Shown here piece after piece: positions 31,714-43,846 of a stretch of 64,000 nucleotides of DNA (the first letter of the stretch is position 1; every line of letters begins with the position of its first letter). Made by a program: the position numbers and the translations under genes. Origin of the DNA: Oryzias latipes (Eukaryota; Chordata; Actinopteri; Beloniformes; Adrianichthyidae). The stretch covers positions 25,268,250-25,332,249 of the forward strand of contig NC_019876.2 in assembly GCF_002234675.1 (NCBI RefSeq). The letters run 5' to 3'. Under the pieces are notes generated by a model, which saw only the letters and a program-made list of their open reading frames with translations, did no database searches and was not told the origin of the DNA.

Positions 31714-33002
31714 CAACTTTATTTATCCATTTGGGAGTTTCCTGCATGGAAATTGACATCTCCATCACATACAGCACTGGTTGACATACACATAGGAAAA
31801 AGCAGCACAGTAACTAGAAAAATTAGAACAGTAAGAAACAGTTTAAATATCTGCAAAACAGCATATACAAAAAAAAAAGGTCATTCAGGCCCTTTCCCTT
31901 TCCTTTTCTGTTGCCCTCCCCCCTCCTAAGTGGTGGTTAAAGAGTTTGATTGCACAGGGGACGAAGGAGTTTCTCAATCTATTAGTCCTGCACCTTGGGA
32001 GGAGCAGCCTCTTGCTGAAGGTGCTTCTCTAGCTACTGATGGTCGTGTGCAGAGGGTGGGTGGCATTGTCCAGGATACATGTTAGTTTTTTTAGTGTCCT
32101 TCTCTCTGCTACAGTAGTCAGAGGGTCCAGCCTTGTGCCAACCACAGAACCAGCCCGCCTGATCAGCTTCTCCAGCCTGGAGAAGTCTGTCTTTGAGGTG
32201 CAACCCCCCCCCAGCACACCACAGCGTAGGTTAGAGCGCTGGCGACCACAGACTGGTAGAAGATCCCCAGGAGCTTCTTGCAGATGTTGAAGGATCTTAA
32301 CCTTCTCAAGAAGTACATCCTGCTCTGGGCCTTCTTGTACAGCTGCCCCGTGTTGTTCGTCCAGTCCAGCTTGTTGTCCAGCCACAGCCCAAGATATTTA
32401 TAGGTCTGCACGACCTCCACCTCCTCCACTCCTATCAGAACTGGTCTGGGGTTGGGTCTGTCCCTCCCAAAGTCGACGACCAGTTCCTTAGTCTTGGAGG
32501 TGTTGAGCTGTAGGTTATTTTTGTGGCTCCTGACAACAAAATCCATCACCAGGCTCCTGTACTCCTCCTCCTCGTCGCCACTGATACACCCCACGATGGC
32601 TGTGTCATCTGCGAACTTCTGGATGTGACACGTGTCCGAGTTGTAGCAGAGGTCCGCGGTGTACAGGGTGAAGAGGAAAGGGGAAAGTACAGTCCCCTGT
32701 GGAGCTCCCACGTTGCTGACCACAGTGTCAGACGTGATGTCCTTCAGCCTGACGTACTGTGGTCTGTCAGTGAGGTAGCTGGAAATCCAAGCAACCAGGC
32801 ACGGGTCCACTCGCATACTGGAGAGTTTTTCCTGGAGTACAAGGGGCTGGATAGTGTTGAAGGCACTGGAAAAGTCCAGGAAAGTAATCCTTACAGTGCC
32901 TTTTCCCTTGTCCAGATGTGAGTGGGCTCTGTGTAGGAGGAAGAGGATGGCATCCTCTACTCCAACCTCTGCCCGGTAGGCGAACTGCAGAGGGTCCTAA
33001 GC
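31714..33002 (-). mobile_element. Rex1/CR1-like LINE, 5'-truncated, nested in the gypsy 5' LTR
   Basis: The minus strand encodes WISSYLTDRPQYVRLKD, GAPQGTVLSPFLFTLYTADL, HIQKFADDTAIVGCISG, TYKYLGLWLDNKLDW and ALTYAVVCWGG: the palm and thumb of a fish LINE RT. The catalytic FADD is present. The endonuclease is missing (5' truncation near 33002), and a shift near 32200 separates the last part (EKLIRRAGSVVGTRLDPL). The 3' end is the GATA tail. Confidence 0.85.
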
Positions 33003-33366
33003 GTGCAGCACCTGGGGTCTAACCATGCCTCGTCTCAAGCTGATCCCGCCGTCCTCGGCGTCCACGCCTCGCCTCAAGCCGGTCCCGCCATCCTTGGCGT
33101 CCACGCCTCGCCTCAAGTTGGTCCCGCTGTCTTCAGCGCCCACGCCTCGCTCCCTCTGGCATCCGTGCGTCGCGCCTCTCTGTCTCCGCTGTCCTCAGCG
33201 TCAACAGCCCCAAGGATTTCAGGATGTTTCCACGGAGGAACTGATCACCACGTTCTCAGAGAAACTTTATTTATCCGTGGTAAAATAAACCATTCCCAGC
33301 ACTTCCTTCTCGTGAGTTACTTCTGGGTTTCAGCTACTGGTCTGCTACGTCTACGACATCATGACG
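33003..33366 (+). repeat. gypsy chromovirus 5' LTR, second part
   Basis: It corresponds to the later part of the 3' LTR: GCCCACGCCTCGCTCCCTCT, TTCCACGGAGGAACTGATCA, AACTTTATTTATCCGTGG, AATAAACCATTCC, and the end ATGACG (the last base differs from the ATGACA of the 3' copy). Confidence 0.88.
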
Positions 33367-33452
33367 GAATGAACTGGCCCTCACCCATACCCAGCTGACC
33401 CGGAAGGGCTCCACCTCGCCGTTACCCAGCAGAGTTTAGCTCTCGGCCACCA

Positions 33453-34372
33453 ATGGAATCTCTCAACCAGATGGCTTCCACGCAGCAAGATCTTTTTCGC
33501 TGTCTGGACAGCATTTCCCAAGCCTGGTTGAGCTAACTAACCAACAGTCGGCTAGCGCTACTTCAAAGTCCCCACCTTCCGGAGCTGGAAGCTCTAAACT
33601 ATCCACCACCTCATGGACCCAAGAGAACTTTCGTTTACAACCTGAACCATTCCAAGGTGACCTTAACTCATGCGGTGGGTTTCTCCTACAGTGCCAATTA
33701 ATTTTTCAGCAGGCCCCGCGGTATTACCATGCTGACCACTGTAAATTTACTCTAGTAGTGAATTTCCTCAGAGGTAAAGCCCTTCAATGGGCTCAGGCTT
33801 ATTTAACAGCTTACCCTATTTTCCAAGTTCCCTTCGAATGCTTCATTGGGGAGTTTCGATTGGTCTTTGACCAATCCCACAAAACAGAGGAGGCTACCCG
33901 CTGCCTTTTGGGATTACGTCAACTCAGCCGATCCGTAAGTGAACACTTAATTGACTTTCGCATCCTAGTGGTGGAGGCTGGATGGCCAGACGTTGCCCTC
34001 AAAGGGGTTTTCTATCAGTCACTAAACGATCAGATCAAAGACCATCTTTGTTCACAGCCGGAAGCTAGAACCTTAGAAGAGCTCGTTACTGCGGCCTTAC
34101 GTTCCGACGTTTGGCTCCGTGAACGCCAGGTAGAACGATCACGACCAGAAAAAAGAACTGTTACCAACTTTGTCTCTCAACTCCCCACGTCAGAACCATC
34201 TTCTGCCAGCCCACGCGAAGACGTCAGCCAACCAATGCAGATCGCACATTCTAAGCTCACTCCGGTGGAGCGCCGTAGACGCATAGAAGAAAGTACCTGC
34301 TTCTATTGTGGACAATCCGGTCATCATGTTCAACAATGCACTTTACGTTTAAATTCCAGAACCCCCCGCTAG
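33453..34372 (+). pseudogene. gypsy chromovirus Gag
   Basis: Gag starts at ATG 33453 (MESLNQMASTQQDLFRCLD) and shifts frame near 33525. It then runs through FRLQPEPFQGDLNSCGGFLL, VNFLRGKALQWAQAYL and a CCHC knuckle CFYCGQSGHHVQQC (about 34298-34340). The knuckle and capsid-like region are intact, but the N-terminal shift breaks the protein. Confidence 0.8.
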
Positions 34373-35031
34373 AAGACAGGCCGCGGGAGGGTCCTCCTAC
34401 TGTTGTCCAGGAAAAGAATTTCCTTTATGTTCCTGTCAAACTACATCACCAGTCTCAAACCCATTCATGTCAGGCCCTTATTGATTCTGGAGCCGAACAG
34501 AGCTTTATTGACAGTTTTCTGGTTTCCAAACTCAGTCTCCCCACAGAACAGCTGTACCATCCTGTCAAAGCGGCTGGCCTGGGCGGTCAGTTACTCACCC
34601 GCATCACCCATCGTACCAAACCGGTTCAACTTATCACCTCCGGTAACCACCACGAAATCATACTATTTTACATCGCTCAAACTCTTCAGTCTCCTGTCAT
34701 CCTAGGTTTCCCTTGGTTTCACAGCCACAATCCTCAGTTCGATTGGGCTAACCACCACATTACCAACTGGAGCACCCACTGTCTAGCCAACTGCCTTTGC
34801 TCTGCCATTCCTTCGGTATCTCCCGATCTCGATCCCGTTCCTGAGGAGATCGACCTCTCCAAGGTACCACCTTGTTATCATGATCTTAAAAATGTTTTCA
34901 GCAAAAACAAGGCTAGTGCCTTGCCTCTCCACAGACCCTATGATTGCTCCATCGAGTTATTAAACGGCGCCACTCTCCCCAAGGGACATTTATTAAATTT
35001 GCCCGGCCCTGAAAAGATCGCTATGGAGTAA
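34306..35031 (+). pseudogene. gypsy chromovirus protease and pol linker
   Basis: The frame overlaps gag by 67 bases in a different frame. LIDSGAEQSFIDSFL is the aspartic protease active-site block, and VILGFPWFHSHNPQFDW follows. It ends at TAA 35029-35031, directly before RT, where the alignment of neighbours suggests a point nonsense change. Confidence 0.8.
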
Positions 35032-35440
35032 TATATTCATGAGTCCCTTTCCTCAGGTCACATTCGTACCTCCTCTTCTCCCGTCGCTGCTGGCTTCTTC
35101 TTCGTTCAGAAGAAAGATAAGACCTTGCGGCCTTGCATCGACTATAGAGATCTAAACCAGATCACGGTTAATAAAAACAAATACGCCTTGCCACTCATCA
35201 GTTCTGCCTTAGACTCCGTTCAGGAGGTGCGTTTATTTACTAAATTAGATCTCTGTAATGCGTATCATCTCTTCCGTATGAGGGAGGGGGACGAATAGAA
35301 GACTTCTTTTAACACCCCTCTATGGCATTTTGAATATCTGGTGATGCCTTTTGGGCTCACCAATGCCCCTGCTGTCTTTCAAAATCTTGTTAAGACATTC
35401 TCCGTGATTTTCTCAATAGGTTTGTGTTCGTCTACCTGGA
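35032..35440 (+). pseudogene. gypsy chromovirus RT, N-terminal half
   Basis: [49 protein letters not shown] and [20 protein letters not shown] are RT fingers/palm. An in-frame TAG lies at 35297-35299, and a frameshift near 35400 precedes the catalytic YLDD block. Confidence 0.85.
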
Positions 35441-37238
35441 CGACATCCTCATTTATTCATCTAATCAGGAACTCCACACTCTCCACGTTCGTCAGGTCCT
35501 CGAACGCCTTCTCGAGAATCAACTTTTTGTTGAAGCCGAGAAGTGCGAATTTCACGTACCCTCTGTCTCCTTTCTTGGGTTTATTATTGAAACTGGCAAC
35601 ATCTGCCCCGTCCCACTCAAAGTTTCCGCCGTGTCTAACTGGGAAACTCCCGACTCACGTAAGCAACTTCAACGTTTTCTGGGGTGGGCCAATTTTCATC
35701 GTCGATTCATCCGCAATTACAGTAGCCTTGCCGTTCCTCTTACCCAGCTTACGTCCATTAATAAACTTTTTATTTGGGGTCCGGAGTCCCAAGCCGCGTT
35801 TGATAAACTGAAGAAAATGTTCGTCTTTGCTCCCATTCTCATACAACCTAACCCTCAACGCCAATTTATTGTCGAAGTTGACGCCTCTGATACCGGGGTC
35901 GGAGCTGTTTTATCTCAACGTGAGGAATCCACTGAGAAACTCAAGCCGTGCGCATACTTCTCTCGCAAACTGTCCCCTGCGGAACAAAATTATGATGTTG
36001 GCAATGGCAAACTCCTTGCTATCAAACTTACGTTAGAGGAGTGGCGTCACTGGCTTGAGGGAGCGGAACAACCCTTTATAGTATGGACTGACCATAAACA
36101 CATCGCCTACCTCCGCACCGCCAAACGTCTTAACTCCCGCCAGGCCCGTTGGTGCCTCTTTTTTGATCATTTTTTTTTCACCGTCACGTACAGACCCGGT
36201 AGTAGAAAGTTCAAGCCTGATGCCCTTTGTCGCCTTTATAATTCCCACGACCAACAGGAGGCCGCTCCCATTATTCCTCCCTCCTGTGTAATCAGTAATC
36301 TCACCTGGGATATCGAGACACGTGTCCTACAGGCCCAAGATGAGGAGCCCGATCACCCTCTTCCTCCCGCCAACTCATTATATGTGCCCTCCTCTCTTCG
36401 CTCTAACGTCCTGGTCTGGGGCCACACTTCCTGTGTATCCTGCCATGGGGGTGCCCTTAGGACACTCAATCTCATCAAACGCAGGTTTTTCTGGCCTACT
36501 ATGGAGCAGGATGTTAGGGACTTTGTCGCCGCTTGTACTGTTTGTGCTAGGTCCAAAACTTCCAACTCACCTCCGGCCGGACTCCTCCATCGTCTGCCCT
36601 TTGCCGAGCGCCCTTGGTCCCACTTTGCCATGGACTTTGTCACGGGGTTACCACCTTCTGAAGGTAACACTGTCATCCTGGCCATTGTTGACCGTTTCTC
36701 TGAGGCTGCTCACTTCATCCCCCTGTCTAAGCTCCCCACGGCTGCCGAAATGGCCGACATTCTGGTCCACCACGTTTTCAGGCATCATGGGATACCCAAG
36801 GACATTGTTTCTGACAGGGGTCCCCAGTTTGTATCCCAGGTCTGGAGAACCTTTTGCTCTGCCTTGGGTGCTACTGTTAGCCTCACCACGGGATATCACC
36901 CACAATCGAACGGCCAAGCCGAACGAGCCAACCAGGAGTTAGAAGACGCTCTTCGTTGCCTGGATGCTCAGAATCATTCCAGTTGGTCCAAGTTTCTGGT
37001 ATCGATTGAGTACGCCCACAACAATCATCCCTCCTCTGCCACCGGTATGTCACATTTTGAGGCTTCATTCGGTTATTCACCCCCTCTATTCCCATCTCAA
37101 GAGCTGGATCTGGCAGTTCCCTCTGTGCAACATCACCTCCGGCGCGTTTGGCGTCCGGCTCAGTCCGCTCTCCTACGTACCCGGGAGAGTAACTGCCGGA
37201 TGGCCAACCGTCGTCGGAGAGTGGTTCCAGACTATTAA
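35424..37238 (+). pseudogene. gypsy chromovirus RT C-terminal part, RNase H and integrase
   Basis: It begins at the catalytic [12 protein letters not shown]. RNase H blocks are [35 protein letters not shown] and [17 protein letters not shown]. Integrase blocks are a zinc region ([29 protein letters not shown]), [27 protein letters not shown] and [18 protein letters not shown]. All three integrase acidic residues are present. The frame ends at TAA 37236-37238, just before the C-terminal part, which continues in another frame. Confidence 0.9.
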
Positions 37239-37685
37239 CCTGGTAAGAAGGTTTGGCTTTCTTCCAGGAATATCCCTCTCCAAGTCACCTCTCGTAAACT
37301 GGCACCCCGCTGCATAGGTCCTTACGTCATCGAGAGGGTCATAAACCCGACCTGTGTTAGGTTGCGGCTCCCGGCAGCTTTGAGAATACATCCCTCTTTC
37401 CACATTTCTCAACTCAAGCCCTTCCAGGAAAGTCCCTTGTGCACGCCGTCCACTTCCCCACCACCCGCCCGGCTCATCGACGGTGCCCCTGCCTTTACGG
37501 TCAGTCGGGTTCTGGACATTCGCCGCCGGGGCTGCGGTTTCCAGTACATCGTGGACTGGGAGGGTTACGGTCCAGAGGAGCGCTCTTGGATCTCTCGCTC
37601 CATGATCCTGGACCGTTCCCTCCTGGAAGACTTCTTCCGGGCCCACCCGTATCGCCGTCCCGGACTGCCTGGAGGCGGTCGTTGA
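37239..37685 (+). pseudogene. gypsy chromovirus integrase C-terminus with chromodomain
   Basis: After a frame change, [15 protein letters not shown] and [12 protein letters not shown] are the GPY/F part. A chromodomain [39 protein letters not shown] follows, ending at TGA 37683-37685. The chromodomain usually guides insertion to modified histones and marks the chromovirus lineage. Confidence 0.85.
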
Positions 37686-37695
37686 GGGGGGGTAC

Positions 37696-38258
37696 TGTCA
37701 CGGTGCCTGTCAGTTCACCTCCCCCTCCCCAGCACTCCTGCTCTGCTGACTGGAACCATCTGACCTTCATCTCTTCATCATCCTGCCGGTCTTCATAAGG
37801 GAGCTCCTCATCAGTATCCAGCGCCAGTTCGTTATACTCACTCCGGTTCCTTCCATTGGTGACGCTGGTTCCTCACTCCACGCTGATTTCTTCGTCCTCG
37901 GCGCTCACGTCTCGTCTCAAGCTGGTCCCGGCGTCCACGCTTCGCCTCAAGCCGGTCCCGCCGTCCTCGGCGTCCACGCCTCGCCTCAAGTTGGTCCCGC
38001 TGTCTTCAGCGCCCACGCCTCGCTCCCTCTGGCTCCACGGTCCGACGCGTCCTCGCGTCGCGCCTCTCTATCTCCGCTGTAGTCATCAGCGTCATCAGCC
38101 CCAAGAACTTCAGGATGTTTCCACGGAGGAACTGATTACCACGTTCTCCGAGAAACTTTATTTATCCTTGGTTAAATAAACCATTCCACACACTTCCTTG
38201 TCGAGAGTTACTTCCGGGTTTCAGCTACTGGGTCTGCTACGTCTACGGTGTCATGACA
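37696..38258 (+). repeat. gypsy chromovirus 3' LTR
   Basis: 563 bp, TGTCACGGTG...TCATGACA, preceded by the purine-rich tract GTTGAGGGGGGG. An AATAAA is present in TTAAATAAACC near 38175. Confidence 0.92.
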
Positions 38259-38263
38259 GTATT

Positions 38264-38955
38264 CCCTCGACTGACCTTTGATGAAAAATACCCTCTGATC
38301 ATTCCCAAGACACAGATTGCCACACTCTTGGTCAGAAAATATCATGAGCAGTCAGCACACAAAGGACGACATTTTACTGAAGGCGCCGTTAGAGCAGCTG
38401 GACTATAGATTATTGGAGGGAAACATCTTGTGTCCAGTGTAATAAATAAATGTGTAGTCTGCAAAAGACTAAGAGGTAAGCTGGAAGATCAGAAGATGTC
38501 AGAATTGCCCTCTGACAGGTTGTCTATGGAACCACCATTCTTTCATGTTGGCTTGGATGTTTTTGGACCATGGGCAGTTACATTTCGGAAAACATGAGGA
38601 GGATACGTTCAGAATAAACAATGGGCTATCATGTTTACATGCTTAAGCACCAGAGCCGTGCAGATTGAGGTAATAGAGACAATGACAACTCAAAGCTTCA
38701 TCAATGGCCTCAGACGTTTCAGCACCACAAGGGGACCTGTCAAAACAGTGAGGTCGGATCCAGGCACAAATTTCATTGGAGCCTGTCAGGAGCTTAAACT
38801 CAACACAGAGGATTCTGAGCAATTCATTTGCCCCACATGTTACAAAAACGAACAAGGTGATAGTCATTACAGATGTTCACTCGGTTGCAAAAGTTATCTT
38901 AATGAAGAACTGTCGTCCAAAGTTGCTGTGGGAAAGAATATAAGGACATAAGCTG
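38264..38955 (+). mobile_element. BEL/Pao element, integrase remnant (3' part)
   Basis: The BEL reading resumes beyond the gypsy target duplication: YPLIIPKTQIATLLVRKYHE, SAHKGRHFTEGAVRAAG (zinc region), CVVCKRLRGKLE, GLDVFGPWAV (first Asp) and SDPGTNFIGACQEL (second Asp). In-frame stops occur near 38408 and 38598. The C-terminal Glu region is not evident, and it fades after about 38950. Confidence 0.8.
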
Positions 38956-39052
38956 CAGAGAGCAGATCCCCTCTATGTCATTTTCCCTACAAAGCATACG
39001 ACATTTACTGGACATCTCCTGTTCCAGAGACAGACAGACTCCTGGATCAGCC
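38956..39052. other. short unassigned link
   Basis: It may be further BEL sequence; nothing is diagnostic. Confidence 0.3.
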
Positions 39053-39344
39053 ATCAATTTGAACCCCCTGATGAGTGTGGATCAGGTAGAAGGTCAACAC
39101 CTCCTCACTTTTGAAGTAAGGATGTACAAGTGATGTCAATGCATACAATCTACCTTAACAGAACATGTCATTTTTACACACTGATTGTCTTCATTAGGTG
39201 TTCACAATCAGGAGGGTGAAGAGTTGGAGGTACGATGAACCAAAGAGGCAGATAGCATTACAACAAGTGTGTACTTCTGTGTGTCTAAACACAGTGTGTG
39301 TGTAAGTGTGTGTGTGCATGTCACTGCATTTTACTGTTTGGAGT

Positions 39345-40945
39345 CACGGCTTGGATTGGTTGCGCGGTTGGAGTCGTGGCGCGGCTTGGAGTCATGGCGC
39401 GGCTTGGAGTCGTGGCGTGGCTTGGAGTGGTTGCGCGGCTTGGTGTTGTGGCGCGGCTTGGAGTTGTTGCTGAGTTTGAAGTCGTGGCACGGCTTGGAGT
39501 TGTTGCTGGGTTTGAAGTCGTGGCGCGGCTTGGAGTTGTTGTGCAGCTTGAAGTCGTGGCGCGGCTTAGAGTTGTTGCGCAGCTTGGAGTCGTTTCTGAG
39601 TTTGGAGTCGTGGCGCGGCTTGGAGTCGTGGCGCGGCTTGGAGTCGTGGCGCGACTTGGAGTCGTGGCGCAACTTGGAGTCGTGGTACGGCTTGGAGTCG
39701 TTGCTGAGATTGGAGTCGTGGCGCGATTTGGAGTCGTTGCTGAGTTTGGAGTCCTGGCGCGGCCTGGAGTCGTTGCTGAGTTTGGAGTCGTGGTACGGCT
39801 TGGAGTCATTGCACGGTTTGGAGTCGTGGCGCGGTTTGGAGTCGTGGCGTGGCTTAGAGTCGTTGCTGAGTTTGGAGTCGTGGCGCGGCTTGGAGCCGTT
39901 ACTGACTTTGGAGTCGTGGCACGGCTTGGAGTCGTTGCTGAGTTTGGAGTCGTGGCAGGGCTTGGAGTCGTTGCTAGGTTTGTAGTCCTGGCGCGGCTTG
40001 GGGTCGTTGCTGAGTTTGGAGTCATTGCGTGGCTTGAAGTTGTGGTTGGGAGTCATGGCGCTGCTCGGACTTGTGGCTCGGCTTGGAGTGGTGGCTCGAT
40101 TCAGACTTGTGGCGAGGTTCGGACTCGTAGCTCGGCTCGGACTCGTGGCACGGTTTGGACTTGTGGCTCAGCTCGGACTTGTGCCGCGGTTCGGACTCGT
40201 GGCTCAGCTCGGACTCATAGCGCGGTTCGGACTTGTGCCGAGGTTTAGACTCGTGGCGCCTTCTGACTCATGGCACGGCTCGGACTCGTTGCTGAGTTTG
40301 GAGTCGTGGCGCGGCTTGGAGTCGTGGCGCGGCTTGGAGTCGTGGCGCGACTTGGAGTCGTTGCTGAGTTTGGAGTCGTGGCGCGGCTTGGAGTCGTGGC
40401 GCGGCTTGGAGTCATTGCACGGTTTGGAGTCGTGGCGCGGCTTAGAGTCGTTGCTTAGTTTGGAGTCGTTGCTGAGTTTGGAGTAGTGGCACGGCTTGGA
40501 GTCGTTCCTGAGTTTGGAGTCGTGGCACGACTTGGAGTCGTTGCTGAGTTTGTAGTCCTGGCGCGGCTTGGAATCGTTGCTGGGTTTGGAGTCATTGCGT
40601 GGCTTGGAGCTGTGGCTGGGAGTCATGGCGCTGCTCGGACTTGTGGCTCGGCTTGGACTGGTGGCTCGATTCAGACTTGTGGCGAGGTTCGGACTCGTAG
40701 CTTGGCTCGGACTCGTGGCACGGTTTGGACTTGTGGCTCAGCTCGGACTTGTCGCGAGGTTCGGACTTGTGCCGCGGGTTGGACTCGTGGCGCCTTCTGA
40801 CTCATGGCACGGCTCGGACTCGTGGCACAGCTCGGACTCGTGGCACAGCTCGGACTCGTGGCGCGGTTCGGACTCGTGGCGCGGTTCGGACTCGTGCCGC
40901 GGTTCGGACTCGTGGCGCGGTTCAGACTCCTGGTGCGGCTCGGAC
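39345..40945 (+). repeat. 18-bp minisatellite with higher-order structure, array 1
   Basis: Units are 18 bp. Type A is GGAGTCGTGGCGCGGCTT, type B is GGAGTCGTTGCTGAGTTT and type C is close to CGGACTCGTGGCACGGTT. The order is A/B block (to about 40050), C block (to about 40280), A/B block (to about 40620), C block. Because 18 is a multiple of 3 and units lack stops, several frames on both strands stay open for hundreds of codons; these are not taken as genes. Confidence 0.95.
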
Positions 40946-41112
40946 TCATGGTGTGGCTGGAGGCTTTGGATCTTTGAAGAAGCATTTGGTCGTGTGGAGG
41001 TAGGACCCAGGTTGACACTCGTGGCAACTTTTCCTGTAGACGAGGTGAAGAAGTAGTAATTAATAGAAAGCTTGGAAAGTGAGAACCAGAGAACAAGACT
41101 TGAGAACAATAA

Positions 41113-41374
41113 TGTGGGGCGGCATAAAAAAATGATCTGCGTGTGTGTGTTCCAGCCGCGTGGCTATTGCAGGCGGCAGTTGGAAAGATCGGTTGAAAGA
41201 GGCTAGAAGCAGGGCTATTAAAAAAAACTAACGGGCAGATCAGGGCCAGCGGCTGTGATTGTTCATGCGTTTTCTCATTACTTTGTTCTGTTTTTTTGTT
41301 GTCGTTGTTGAAGTTCTCGACTGCAAATAAATTGTTCTTTCTTCATCACGTCTCGACTTTTGACGGGCATAACA
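41113..41374 (+). repeat. 262-bp gypsy LTR, copy 1
   Basis: TGTGGGGCGGCATAAAA...GGGCATAACA, with AAATAAATTG as polyadenylation signal near 41325. It is identical in length to 43847-44108. Three bases further lies a primer-binding site TGGAAGTCTCACAGAGATTT. Confidence 0.75.
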
Positions 41375-41784
41375 ATATGGAAGTCTCACAGAGATTTATT
41401 GTTTTTGATTTTTGAAAGAACGAATATTGAAGGATGTCGGAAAAAAGACAAGACTTTCTCATGGAAATTAAAGAAAAACTTTTCCAGCTGACTGTTAAAG
41501 AGCTGTGTGGTGTGCAAGTTTTTCAAGATCTTGGAAGGTGAACGAGCGAGAGGAAAGAATCAAATTGAACCCCCTGATGAGTGTGGAAAAGGTAGAAGGT
41601 CAACACCTCCTCACTTTTGAAGTAAGGGTGTACAAATGATGTCAATGCATACAATCTACCTTAACAGAACATGTCATTTTTACACACTGAAGAGGCAGAT
41701 AGCATTACAGCAAGTGTGTACTTCTGTGTGTCTAAACACAGTGTGTGTGTAAGTGTGTGTGTGCATGTCACTGCATTTTACGGT

Positions 41785-43690
41785 TTGGAGTCACGGCTTG
41801 GAGTGGTTGCGCGGTTGGAGTCGTGGCGCGGCTTGGAGTCATGGCGCGGCTTGGAGTCGTGGTGTGGCTTGGAGTGGTTGCGCGGCTTGGTGTTGTGGCG
41901 CGGCTTGGAGTTGTTGCTGAGTTTGGAGTCGTGGCACGGCTTGGAGTTGTTGCTGAGTTTGAAGTCGTGGCGCGGCTTGGAGTTGTTGCGCAGCTTGAAG
42001 TCGTGGCGCGGCTTAGAGTTGATGAGCAGCTTGGAGTCGTTGCTGAGTTTGGAGTCCTGGCGCGGCTTGGAGTCGTTGCTGAGTTTGGAGTCGTGGTACG
42101 GCTTGGAGTCGTTGCTGAGTTTGGAGTCGTGGCGCGGCTTGGAGTCGTGTCGCAACTTGGAGTGGTTGCTGAGTTTGGAGTCGTGGCGCGGCTTGGAGTC
42201 GTGGCGCGGCTTGGAGTCATTGCACGGTTTGGAGTCGTGGCGCGGCTTAGAGTCGTTGCTGAGTTTGGAGTCGTGGCGCGGCTTGGAGTCGTTGCTGAGT
42301 TTGGAGTCGTGGCTCGGCTTGGAGTCGTTGCTGAGTTTGGAGTCCTGGCGCGGCTTGGAGTCGTTGCTGAGTTTGGAGTCGTGGTACGGCTTGGAGTCGT
42401 TGCTGAGTTTGGAGTCGTGGCGCGGCTTGGAGTCGTGTCGCGACTTGGAGTCGTTGCTGAGTTTGGAGTCGTGGCGCGGCTTGGAGTCGTGGTGCGGCTT
42501 GGAGTCATTGCACGGTTTGGAGTCGTGGCGCGGCTTAGAGTCGTTGCTGAGTTTGGAGTCGTGGCGCGGCTTGGAGTCGTTGCTGAGTTTGGAGTCGTGG
42601 CTCGGCTTGGAGTCGTTGCTGAGTTTGGAGTCGTGGCAGGGCTTGGTGTCGTTGATAGGTTTGTAGTCCTGGCGCGGCTTGGGGTCGTTGCTGAGTTTGG
42701 AGTCATTTCAGGCTTGGAGTTGTGGCTGGGAGTCATGGCGCTGCTCGGACTTGTGGCTCGGCTTGGACTGGTGGCTCGATTCAGACTTGTGGCGAGGTTC
42801 GGACTCGTAGCTCGGCTCGGACTCGTGGCACGGTTTGGACTTGTGGCTCAGCTCGGACTTGTGCCGCGGTTCGGACTCGTGGCTTAGCTCGGACTCATAG
42901 CGCGGTTCGGACTTGTGCCGCGGTTCGGACTCGTGGCGCCTTCTGACTCATGGCACGGCTCGGACTCGTTGCTGAGTTTGGAGTAGTGGCGCGGCTTGGA
43001 GTCGTGGCGCGGCTTGGAGTCGTGGCGCGGCTTGGAGTCGTGGCGCGACTTGGAGTCGTTGCTGAGTTTGGAGTCGTGGCGCGGCTTGGAGTCGTGGCGC
43101 GGCTTGGAGTCGTGGCGCGGCTTGGAGTCGTGGCGCGGCTTGGAGTCATTGCACGGTTTGGAGTCGTGGCGCGGCTTAGAGTCGTTGCTGAGTTTGGAGT
43201 CGTTGCTGAGTTTGGAGTCGTGGCACGGCTTGGAGTCGTTCCTGAGTTTGGAGTCGTGGCACGACTTGGAGTCGTTGCTGAGTTTGTAGTCCTGGCGCGG
43301 CTTGGAATCGTTGCTGGGTTTGGAGTCATTGCGTGGCTTGGAGCTGTGGCTGGGAGTCATGGCGCTGCTCGGACTTGTGGCTCGGCTTGGACTGGTGGCT
43401 CGATTCAGACTTGTGGCGAGGTTCGGACTCGTAGCTTGGCTCGGACTCGTGGCACGGTTTGGACTTGTGGCTCAGCTCGGACTTGTTGCGAGGTTCAGAC
43501 TTGTGCCGCGGTTTGGACTCGTGGCGCCTTCTGACTCATGGCACGGCTCGGACTCGTGGCTCGGCTCGGACTCGTGGCACAGCTCGGACTCGTGGCGCGG
43601 TTCGGACTCGTGCCGCGGTTCGGACTCGTGCCGCGGTTCGGACTCGTGGCGCGGTTCAGACTCCTGGTGCGGCTCGGACTCATGGTGTGG
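41785..43690 (+). repeat. 18-bp minisatellite with higher-order structure, array 2
   Basis: Same A, B and C 18-mers as array 1. A/B block to about 42720, C block to about 42960, A/B block to about 43350, C block to about 43690. The block starting at about 42960 closely follows that at 40280, so the higher-order unit itself was copied. The GVVARL-, ESWRGL- and KPRHDS-type repeat frames are by-products. Confidence 0.95.
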
Positions 43691-43846
43691 CTGGAGGCTT
43701 TGGATCTTTGAAGAAGCATTTGGTCGTGTGGAGGTAGGACCCAGGTTGACACTCGTGGCAACTTTTCCTGTAGACGAGGTGAAGAAGTAGTAATTAATAG
43801 AAAGCTTGGAAAGTGAGAACCAGAGAACAAGACTTGAGAACAATAA

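Larger units (their letters stand above)
39053..41558 (+). repeat. tandem segmental duplication, copy 1
   Basis: The unit begins ATCAATTTGAACCCCCTGAT and ends in the gypsy gag start (GGTGAACGAGCGAGAGGAAAG). It contains a 0.3-kb flank, an 18-bp VNTR, the VNTR tail, a 262-bp LTR and about 180 bp of gag leader/gag. Copy 2 follows head to tail at 41559. Copy 1 has about 72 bp (39182-39253) that copy 2 lacks. Confidence 0.9.

Noticed and set aside
39345..43690. CRISPR-like array
   Set aside because: Units are contiguous 18-mers without unique spacers, in a eukaryotic genome. This is a minisatellite.
39269..43790. Long frames (up to 380 codons) of GVVARL-, ESWRGL-, KPRHDS- and SRATTPN-type repeats on both strands
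   Set aside because: They arise from an 18-bp repeat without stops in several registers. No start context, splice structure or non-repetitive domain supports a protein.
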